The position numbers and the translations under genes were made by a program. DNA of 11,517 nt from Treponema sp. (GTDB taxonomy: Bacteria; Spirochaetota; Spirochaetia; Treponematales; Breznakiellaceae), in the NCBI GenBank assembly GCA_031283505.1, contig JAITBO010000137.1, positions 1 to 11,517 of the forward strand. The letters are read 5' to 3'. Shown here in pieces: positions 6,414 through 11,517 of this stretch. Each line of letters begins with the position of its first letter. Within the stretch, counting starts at the first letter, position 1. Below the pieces are notes generated by a model. That model was not told where the DNA came from and did not search any database. It saw nothing but the letters and a program-made list of their open reading frames with translations.

Positions 6414-6673
6414 CCTTGAGCTTCCTTTGCAAATACAAACGCCAGTATCTTTGCCGTCGCTTCCCAGCACCACTGAGGCACATAGTCCCCCGGTTTAAGA
6501 CTGGTCGTCAGCGCCGCTGCCAAGGCAGGATTTTCTACTACAGCGACTCCCGCCTCTTGCGCCAACTCTATGATCCATTCCGCTTCCCGGCCCTGTCCGG
6601 AAGCAACCATACGAGGAATCCCTTCTTCCGGGTTATACTCAATGGCCGAGGCAATTTTCCGCTGTTTTTCTAT
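6410..6673 (-). CDS. FlhB-like (YlqH-type) cytoplasmic-domain protein, apparent ATA start
   Basis: The 87-residue protein matches the stand-alone cytoplasmic domain of the flagellar export switch FlhB, as in Bacillus YlqH. Family features seen are an N-terminal KQRKIASAIEYNPEEGIPRMVASG, then EWIIELAQEAGVAVVENP, then AKILAFVF. It lacks the NPTH autocleavage site and the membrane part of full-length FlhB. The first NTG codon in frame is ATG 6610, but that would drop 21 residues carrying the conserved start of the family. An ATA at 6671-6673 sits seven bases after GAGGAGG and two bases after the stop of the upstream gene, with no ATG, GTG or TTG between. I therefore place the start at this ATA. 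A weaker alternative is ATG 6610, with GAAGG ten bases before it. Its stop overlaps the next start (ATGA). It pairs with the FliK-like gene upstream. Confidence 0.82.
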   Translation of the reverse strand: MEKQRKIASAIEYNPEEGIPRMVASGQGREAEWIIELAQEAGVAVVENPALAAALTTSLKPGDYVPQWCWEATAKILAFVFAKEAQG

Positions 6674-6687
6674 CTCTATACCTCCTC
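6671..6687 (-). promoter_or_regulatory. Ribosome binding site followed by ATA start
   Basis: On the minus strand GAGGAGG (6687-6681) is followed by the seven bases TATAGAG and then ATA (6673-6671). The TAG of the upstream gene lies inside the spacer. The purine stretch doubles as the last Glu-Glu codons of that gene. Strength and spacing are ideal for initiation at the ATA. No standard start codon lies in any useful distance in this frame. Confidence 0.65.
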
Positions 6688-7746
6688 ATTTACAGAAAAC
6701 AAGGCTTCATTTCTGCATTCCGCCAATAACGATTCATTGTCCCGCAGGATCACCCTCCCTATGGCCGGTCCCAGGGCCTCTCGAATTTCCCGTTCAAAGG
6801 TTTCCCGTTCACGCTGTCCCGGCGGAGGCCAAAGGGAAACCCAGGCGTCTATAAAAGGCGCGGTTTCCACACCCTGCCGCCGCTGCGGACAGGCGGGCCG
6901 GTTCACCACAAACAGCCAGCGCCGGTCTTCTCCTGCAATATCTACCGCAAGCCGGGCGTCTTCCTTGCCATTCCTGGCCGTCACCCGTATCGAAACCAGA
7001 AACCGTTTTCCTCCCGCAGAAACCTGAAAAGGATAAACCATCCAACGATCCCCATCTTTGCCGGGTATACTGTTTAATATACTCAATAACGGCTCATTAC
7101 CATCAATGTCATCCCGAATTTTTTTCAATTCGTCCGCATCCGGAATCCCGGATAAGGAAACCTGGCTTGGTTTATCCCCCTTTCCATCTTCCCCGGAACT
7201 TTCAGGCGGCAGGCCGTCCCTCCCGGATTTCTCCTGTCCACCTTTTTGGTCCCGGCGGGCGTCGGGGTCTATGGCCGCCGTATACTTCTCCAGAGCTTCC
7301 GGGGTAAGCTTTACCCCTTTATCTACGGCAGCCGTAGCGGACAGGGCGGCGGATTCCCGAGGTATATTAAGGGACAGGACTTCCCGCCTGAGCCGGGTGA
7401 GCAGGATCGGGTCCATGGGCAGAGAAAAATAACGCGCAAAGGAAACAATGGCGGTAGAAAGGGAATCCGGCGGGAGGTTCAGGGAACGGACCAACCGGGC
7501 CAATGCTTCCGTCCACATTTGAGGCGCTTCAAGTCGGGAATGTCCCTGGGGTATACCAGGTCCGGATTGAAACTGAAACACCGGGCTTTCCATACCCTGT
7601 CCGGGGACTTTTGAAAACGAAGTTTTTTTGACGGAGGGGGCGGCGTCTACAGACGGTAACGCCTTGCCGGAAAGCAAAACGCCGCCTGAAGGTGAAACTC
7701 TGGCAGGAGGAACGAGTTTACCGGGTTCCGGACCCGTGAGTTTCAC
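6676..7746 (-). CDS. FliK-like (YlqG-type) protein
   Basis: The 356-residue protein has a Pro/Ser/Gly-rich first quarter, a helical middle (WTEALARLVRSLNLPPDSL at about 78-96), a charged low-complexity stretch near 160-205, and a folded C-terminal half. That half contains WMVYPFQVSAGGKRFLVSIRV near 240-260, a pattern like the C-terminal domain of FliK hook-length proteins. Gene order supports this reading: in Bacillus ylqG and ylqH follow the rplS region, and here the next gene is YlqH-like. It probably belongs to a soluble FliK/FlhB-like pair of unknown role, not the flagellar hook ruler itself. The start is GTG at 7746 with GGGAGG five bases before it. It lies 24 bases after rplS. A Cys-Pro-Gln-Arg-Arg turn near residue 295 is unusual. 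Confidence 0.72.
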   Translation of the reverse strand: MKLTGPEPGKLVPPARVSPSGGVLLSGKALPSVDAAPSVKKTSFSKVPGQGMESPVFQFQSGPGIPQGHSRLEAPQMWTEALARLVRSLNLPPDSLSTAIVSFARYFSLPMDPILLTRLRREVLSLNIPRESAALSATAAVDKGVKLTPEALEKYTAAIDPDARRDQKGGQEKSGRDGLPPESSGEDGKGDKPSQVSLSGIPDADELKKIRDDIDGNEPLLSILNSIPGKDGDRWMVYPFQVSAGGKRFLVSIRVTARNGKEDARLAVDIAGEDRRWLFVVNRPACPQRRQGVETAPFIDAWVSLWPPPGQRERETFEREIREALGPAIGRVILRDNESLLAECRNEALFSVNEEV

Positions 7747-7770
7747 CGGTTCCTCCCAAAAACAAGCGTT

Positions 7771-8175
7771 TTATACCTGAGCCGAAGTGGCGGACTGGGT
7801 AGCCGGGGCGGTTTTCGCCGGAGAGTTTTTCCTGATGATGCGTTCCTTAATCTTGGCGGCCTTACCGATCTTGTCCCGGATATAATAGAGTTTGGCCCGG
7901 CGGACTTTACCGGGACGGGCAAGTTCCACCTTGGCGATACGGGGAGAATGGAGGGGAAATACCCGTTCAACTCCAACGCCATAGGAGTTCTTTCTGACCG
8001 TGAAGGTCTTACCCAACTGGGCATTCTTGATGGCGATAACCAGGCCTTCGTAGACCTGGATCCGTTCATTCTTGCCTTCAACGATTTTAAAGTGAACCTT
8101 TACGGTATCCCCAACATTGAAATCATCCAAATTGGTTTTCATCTGGGAGGCTTCAATCGCCTTAATCTCGTTCAT
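7771..8175 (-). CDS. rplS: 50S ribosomal protein L19
   Basis: L19 sits at the interface of the large and small ribosomal subunits. The 134-residue product carries the whole family core: [59 protein letters not shown]. It has an unusually long C-terminal tail rich in Ala, Thr and Ser ([16 protein letters not shown]), making it longer than the usual 115-120 residues. The start at 8175 overlaps the end of trmD by 14 bases, and AGGTGG lies four bases upstream inside trmD, which suggests coupling. The order trmD-rplS is conserved widely. Confidence 0.97.
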   Translation of the reverse strand: MNEIKAIEASQMKTNLDDFNVGDTVKVHFKIVEGKNERIQVYEGLVIAIKNAQLGKTFTVRKNSYGVGVERVFPLHSPRIAKVELARPGKVRRAKLYYIRDKIGKAAKIKERIIRKNSPAKTAPATQSATSAQV

Positions 8176-8983
8176 CTTTCCACCTCAATTCCTCTATGAA
8201 CTGACCAGTTTCCCGGTCAAATAGTCCCAAGGTTTCTCCCCGGTCTATTAAATCCGGCCTTACGGCCAGGGTTTTTTCCACCTGTTTTCTGCGCCGCCAG
8301 CGGCGGATGTTCTCGTGATGCCCGGAGAGCAAAACCTCCGGAACTTTTAGTATAGCATAAATCTCCGGTCGTGTATACTGGGGATACTCCAGTAAATTAC
8401 CGGAAAAGCTCTCTTCCTCCAGAGATTCCGGGGTAATCACTTCGTCCAGGAGCCTGTAGGTGGCGTCTATCAGAGCCAGGGCGGCCACCTCTCCGGAAGA
8501 AAGTACGTAATCCCCTACGGAAATCTCATCATCCGCGTAAAGGTCGATGATGCGCTGGTCTATCCCTTCATAACGACCGCAGATAAGGACCAATTCCGTT
8601 TCCCTGGCCAGTTCCCGGGCAACAGCCTGGGTAAAAGGCCTTCCCGAAGGGGAAAGGTAGATTACCCGCCTGCCGGCGGCTTTACCGGGTACAACTCCTT
8701 CCTTAACCGACCCCGCCGTCTGGCCATTCGAGACCTGCGTCACCGGACGGGGATTGACCCCCAGGGATTCCAGAGCCAGGCCCAGAGGTTCGGGTAACAT
8801 CAGCATACCAGCGCCGCCGCCATAAGGGGCGTCATCGCAGGTATGGTGCTTGTCCCGGGCAAAGTCCCGTATATTCACAGGCCGGTACTCTATGACGCCC
8901 CGGTTTACCGCCTTCGCCATGATGGAAGCGGCAAAGTAAGCGTCCGTAATCTCCGGAAAAAGGGAAAGCACCGTATACTTCAT
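8162..8983 (-). CDS. trmD: tRNA (guanine37-N1)-methyltransferase
   Basis: TrmD places a methyl group on N1 of G37, next to the anticodon, using S-adenosylmethionine. This prevents +1 frameshifting. The 273-residue SPOUT protein shows the family motifs: APYGGGAGM at 52-60, YLSPSGRPF at 109-117, [11 protein letters not shown] at 134-144 and [12 protein letters not shown] at 154-165 (the knotted SAM site). A conserved Asp in LIDATYR and the LEYPQYTRP and [11 protein letters not shown] tail also match. It is about 20-30 residues longer than usual because of an insert near 77-105 of low-complexity sequence before the knot. The start ATG at 8983 has only a weak GGA upstream. The gap to rimM is filled with a small repeat. 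The product S-adenosylhomocysteine is the substrate of mtnN further down the operon. Confidence 0.97.
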   Translation of the reverse strand: MKYTVLSLFPEITDAYFAASIMAKAVNRGVIEYRPVNIRDFARDKHHTCDDAPYGGGAGMLMLPEPLGLALESLGVNPRPVTQVSNGQTAGSVKEGVVPGKAAGRRVIYLSPSGRPFTQAVARELARETELVLICGRYEGIDQRIIDLYADDEISVGDYVLSSGEVAALALIDATYRLLDEVITPESLEEESFSGNLLEYPQYTRPEIYAILKVPEVLLSGHHENIRRWRRRKQVEKTLAVRPDLIDRGETLGLFDRETGQFIEELRWKDERD

Positions 8984-9035
8984 TTAGAATCCATTAGAAT
9001 CCGTATGATTCAAGAATCTGTGGATTCAAGAATCC
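8984..9035. repeat. GGATTC-rich short repeats at the rimM/trmD junction
   Basis: Two copies of TTAGAATCC (8984-8992 and 8994-9002) are followed by GATTCAAGAATC (9007-9018) and GGATTCAAGAATCC (9022-9035). The last is an inverted repeat with a two-base centre. The unit overlaps the rimM stop and supplies its last residues (WILESTDS). It leaves trmD with no good ribosome binding site. The pattern suggests recent local tandem duplication. Confidence 0.75.
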
Positions 9036-9528
9036 ATTGGCAGAGAAGTACGGCCCGGCCTTGCTCCGGACTGACATCTCCAAAAAATTCCTTTCTAAAG
9101 GGGACTAACCTGAGTTCTCCCGAAGGGAGCTTCATTTCCACAAGGTCCCCGCCGCCCCCTTCCAGAACATCCGTCACCCGCCCTAAGACCTCCCCATCCG
9201 GGGAGACCACAGCTATACCTTGCAGGTCCCCGATATAGTATTCATCCGGTCCCAAGGGAACGGCATTTTTCCGCTCCGCAATGATTTCCGCCCCTTTAAG
9301 GGACTTGGCGGCTTCGGGAGAATCTATCCCCTTGAGCTTGACGAGCAGGGACTCGCCCTTTTCTTCAAACCTTTCTACCTCAAAAGACCACTCTTTACGG
9401 TCCCGGCGTACTATCATCTGCCGCAACTGGACGATATGAACGCTTTCTCCGGAAAGAGAACGGACTTTGACGTATCCTTCCAGGCCAAAAGGAGCTCCCA
9501 GGATACCTACCACGAATTGAGCAGTCAA
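9010..9528 (-). CDS. rimM: Ribosome maturation factor RimM
   Basis: RimM helps assemble the 30S head and binds S19. The 172-residue length is typical. The N-terminal domain has FVVGILGAPFGLEGYVKV, and a PRC-barrel follows: EYYIGDLQGIAVVSPDGEVLGRVTDV near 99-124, then LVPFRKEFF. The assigned start is TTG at 9528, four bases after the khpA stop. A GTG five codons later is an equally possible start, and neither has a strong ribosome binding site, so translation may be coupled to khpA. The C-terminal DS extension lies in a short duplicated sequence. Confidence 0.95.
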   Translation of the reverse strand: MTAQFVVGILGAPFGLEGYVKVRSLSGESVHIVQLRQMIVRRDRKEWSFEVERFEEKGESLLVKLKGIDSPEAAKSLKGAEIIAERKNAVPLGPDEYYIGDLQGIAVVSPDGEVLGRVTDVLEGGGGDLVEMKLPSGELRLVPFRKEFFGDVSPEQGRAVLLCQWILESTDS

Positions 9529-9532
9529 TTTG

Positions 9533-9766
9533 TCAGTCTAAAATCTCCAGAACCGTATGTTTCCCGGACTTTGCGGCAGCCGCCTGCAAGACGGTTCTGA
9601 TAGCCTTGGCAATACGACCGTGTTTACCGATCACCTTGCCTATGTCTTCCGGGGCGACCCGGAGTTCCAAAACGGTAGCTTTTTCCCCTTCCACAGCGCA
9701 CACCGTCACCGCAGAAAGGTTATCCACCAAGGATTTCACGATATATTCAATCAGATCCTTTTCCAT
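9533..9766 (-). CDS. khpA: KH-domain RNA-binding protein KhpA
   Basis: This 77-residue protein is a single KH domain of the KhpA/YlqC family (UPF0109). The RNA-binding GxxG loop is GKHG within DIGKVIGKHGRIAKAIRTVL near residues 42-61. In Gram-positive bacteria it pairs with KhpB and affects cell division and small-RNA functions, but its role in spirochaetes is not shown by the sequence. The start ATG at 9766 has AGGAG six bases upstream. It stands between rpsP and rimM, its normal place. A hairpin lies just upstream. Confidence 0.95.
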   Translation of the reverse strand: MEKDLIEYIVKSLVDNLSAVTVCAVEGEKATVLELRVAPEDIGKVIGKHGRIAKAIRTVLQAAAAKSGKHTVLEILD

Positions 9767-9785
9767 TATTTTCTCCTCATATAAC

Positions 9786-9814
9786 GGAAGCCCCGGACAA
9801 ATTACCGGGGTTCC
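9786..9814 (-). promoter_or_regulatory. Hairpin in the rpsP-khpA intergenic leader
   Basis: GGAAGCCCCGG and CCGGGGTTCC form a 10-bp stem with one bulged G around an eight-base loop. The 160 bases between rpsP and khpA hold nothing else I can name. The hairpin ends about 8-9 bases before the GAGGAG of khpA on the minus strand and has no T-run after it. It is more likely an mRNA processing, stability or translation-control element than a terminator. It could set the S16 to KhpA ratio. Confidence 0.5.
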
Positions 9815-9926
9815 ATGGAAAAACCGTCCCCGCTCTGGTCAAAACAGACCCCATATACGGGTCCTAAAACGCTTTTCCACCACGCCGTATGTCCTAAAGT
9901 CAGATCTGAGAGAGCACTGCGGACGA

Positions 9927-10175
9927 TTACAGGGAAAAGTTCTTTTTGTTCAGGATGTCACGGACCGTATCGCTGACCGTGGCTCCTTTTTCCATCCATG
10001 CCTTGACCTTGCCGGCGTCAAAGAGTATCTGTTTATCCACAGCTTCTATGGGATGATAATAACCCAGTTCCTCAATAGTCTTCCCATCCCGGGCGGACTT
10101 TTTGTCCATGACCACAATACGGTAATAAGGACGCTTTTTGGTCCCGAATTTTTTTAGCCTGATAGCGGCGCTCAT
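9927..10175 (-). CDS. rpsP: 30S ribosomal protein S16
   Basis: S16 is an early-binding protein of the 30S body. The 82-residue product has the family N-terminus MSAAIRLKKFGTKKRPYYRIVV and the DGKTIEELGYYHP segment. The ATG at 10175 has GAGGAGG six bases before it, so longer upstream readings of the same frame are not the gene. It is the first gene of the run, about 150 bases after a predicted promoter, and a 160-base gap with a hairpin separates it from khpA. Confidence 0.97.
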   Translation of the reverse strand: MSAAIRLKKFGTKKRPYYRIVVMDKKSARDGKTIEELGYYHPIEAVDKQILFDAGKVKAWMEKGATVSDTVRDILNKKNFSL

Positions 10176-10319
10176 GTCTATCCTCCTCGATTTTCTATCC
10201 AGCCGAATCCTTAGGCTGTCTGCCCGCCGGCGGGAATTCCGGGTAATGCAACAAAACCATACCTGGGCTCGGACACCCCGGTGGCGCAACGTCAACTTAT
10301 GTGCGCTGGGAGAATATGA
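10176..10319 (-). promoter_or_regulatory. 5' leader of rpsP mRNA with GC palindrome
   Basis: This stretch of about 140 bases between the predicted promoter and rpsP has no convincing gene. It contains CCCGCCGGCGGG, a perfect 12-base palindrome, at 10223-10234, and a five-base stem CAGCC/GGCTG at 10200-10218. Leaders of ribosomal-protein operons often carry feedback control, but no known S16 regulatory motif is recognised here. Confidence 0.35.
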
Positions 10320-10349
10320 ACTATACCATGACGGAAGGATTTTGATCAA
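10320..10349 (-). promoter_or_regulatory. Sigma70-like promoter for the rpsP operon
   Basis: On the minus strand TTGATC (10349-10344) is separated by 18 bases from TATAGT (10325-10320). Both boxes are close to consensus and face rpsP. Transcription would begin near 10313. The promoter lies about 70 bases beyond the end of the transposase remnant, so the operon probably does not depend on readthrough from it. Confidence 0.5.
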
Positions 10350-10420
10350 GCGCCCGCGTTGCCTAATAATTAATCTAGTCGAAAAGGGGCGGTTACCCAG
10401 AAACAAAAACCTAGCCAAAA

Positions 10421-11517
10421 TCAGGCCACCGGGACCTGACCATCCTCCTGACAGGAGGCTTTTTCACCATACTTTTTTTCACGGTTTAGTTTCAAGAGCC
10501 GCCCAACCGCCTCGTTCAGCCTCCGGTTCATTACTACCGGGTTATACCCCGCCCGCCTCCGCAGGAGCTCGGCCTTGCACTCCTCGGAAATATCAGGCGA
10601 TTCCATCAGCCGTTCATAGGGCGTCCTCGGCTCCTTTTCGTAGACCTTCCGGCAGCGGACGTCCGCCTGTTTCTCTTTGGCAGCCAGACGGAACGAGGGC
10701 ATCCGGTAATTATACAGGGGGCAAAGCCGGCGGTACGCTTCGGCAGGGCAATGCATTGCCACGGCATCGCATTCTTCGGCGGTGTCAAAGCGGAAGTATC
10801 CGACGGTCCTGCGCACGGCGTCATAATTTTTCTGCTCCGCATAACCGTTGTCGTTTTTGTGGTATGGCCTGGTACGGGCAGCCTCGACGTGCCGCGCGAT
10901 ACACCAGGCGGGCAGGGGTTCGTTGATGAATTCCCTGCCGTTATCGTAATGGGCACCCTTCAGCGGGAAGGGAAGGGTGCGGTGAACGTCTGAAAAAGTC
11001 TCAAAGACCCAGCGATTGGCCGCGTTCAGGAGGGAACGCTCCTCTATCCACCCCGAAAACACATCCGTCCCGGTCAACGGGTGTTTTTATCGGAATCCGG
11101 CTTCTCAGGGGGGAATGGACAGACCGCATCGTGCTTACCCCCTGATTTCAAGCGCCTTCCGTGGGGGCTTCAACCGCAGGTCCGCCTCGGCAGTGCTCAC
11201 TTCCAGGAGCAGGTCCCTGATTTCCTCCGTTATCCCGTACCGCGGTTCTTCCGATTCCGCCGGAAAATCTATCGTCCCACCTGTCATCGGAACCAACAGC
11301 TTCCCGCAGGGTTTGCCGAACTCCTCCCGTATTGCCGTGAGAACTTTTACAAACTCTTCTCCGTATTTGACCGGACGGCCCCCCGCTTCTCTTCGGGACG
11401 GGATGCTCCTGCCCTTGCTCCCTGGCTTTCCCGCGTCCCGTTTCCGGTCATAGCTGCCCGGCGCCGTCGCAAGATAACTCCGGTTCAGCCCGGTTACCGG
11501 CACGAGCCGGTCCGGCC
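10421..11517 (-). pseudogene. Broken DDE integrase-type transposase, copy 2 (runs off the window)
   Basis: This element is a relative of the remnant at the other end of the window. From upstream, one frame (11517 down to 11135) encodes VTGLNRSYLATA and continues to KALEIRG before a stop. A lost G in the G run at about 11140 explains this, because another frame continues as VSTMRSVHSPLRSRIPIKT. Then about 30-40 residues appear to be deleted near 11080-11095, including the first catalytic Asp. From 11077 to 10421 one long frame resumes with GTDVFSGW, the second Asp in YDNGREFIN, the Glu in YHKNDNGYAEQKN, and a C-terminal tail with YNPVVMNRRLNEAV. It cannot be active. The 5' end lies outside the window. 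Confidence 0.85.

Noticed and set aside
7614..7626. AAAACGAAGTTTT inside the FliK-like gene resembles the 17-base palindrome core.
   Set aside because: Only the 11-base centre matches, the outer bases differ, the gene stays in frame (PSVKKTSFSK), and the region is a low-complexity linker. A decayed copy cannot be told from chance.
10176..10418. N-terminal extension of S16 upstream to 10418.
   Set aside because: The extra 81 residues match no ribosomal protein, and an excellent ribosome binding site precedes ATG 10175.
1..11517. CRISPR array, tRNA, rRNA, riboswitch or phage defence genes.
   Set aside because: No regularly spaced repeats, cloverleaf, rRNA-like sequence or defence protein motifs were seen.

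Overview
The window looks like a piece of a spirochaete chromosome, most likely a Treponema of the termite-gut type. The basis is the gene order rpsP - khpA - rimM - trmD - rplS - FliK-like - FlhB-like - HD domain - YraN, which I recall as the order in Treponema pallidum (about TP0905-TP0913), combined with a roughly 50% GC composition. No database search was possible, so the genus is an inference.

Layout. Bases 1-1754 hold decayed mobile DNA on the + strand: a DDE integrase-type transposase broken by at least six indels (125-1383), then the helix-turn-helix N-terminus of a different transposase (1484-1754), cut off where luxS ends. Bases 1751-10175 are a tightly packed run of thirteen genes, all on the minus strand: rpsP, khpA, rimM, trmD, rplS, a FliK/YlqG-like gene, a FlhB/YlqH-like gene, a fused HD-GYP/YraN gene, a 63-codon ORF, a CxxC/HxxC protein gene, a GGDEF gene, mtnN and luxS. 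Gaps are short and several junctions overlap (ATGA at 6410-6413 and 4848-4851, 14 bases at trmD/rplS, 1 base between the GGDEF stop and mtnN). A sigma70-like promoter (TTGATC-18-TATAGT) lies about 150 bases upstream of rpsP. Bases 10421-11517 hold a second broken integrase-type transposase on the minus strand, related to the first one and running off the window.

How the genes work together. The first five genes serve ribosome assembly and tRNA modification. The middle pair resembles the soluble FliK-like/FlhB-like pair that follows rplS in Firmicutes and spirochaetes. The distal part carries an HD-GYP-type domain (candidate c-di-GMP hydrolase), a diguanylate cyclase with intact active and inhibitory sites, and mtnN-luxS, which detoxify S-adenosylhomocysteine and make the AI-2 precursor. 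Second-messenger and AI-2 functions therefore sit at the end of a ribosomal operon.

Most notable signals: (1) two copies of a 17-base palindrome, CGGAAAC(G/A)AAGTTTCCG, inserted in the first transposase pseudogene; removing each one restores the frame and a gap-free match to the second transposase. (2) The FlhB-like gene appears to start at AUA behind an ideal ribosome binding site. (3) HD-GYP and YraN are fused. (4) A near-perfect 19-bp inverted repeat lies inside the first transposase. I found no CRISPR array, tRNA, rRNA or intact mobile element.
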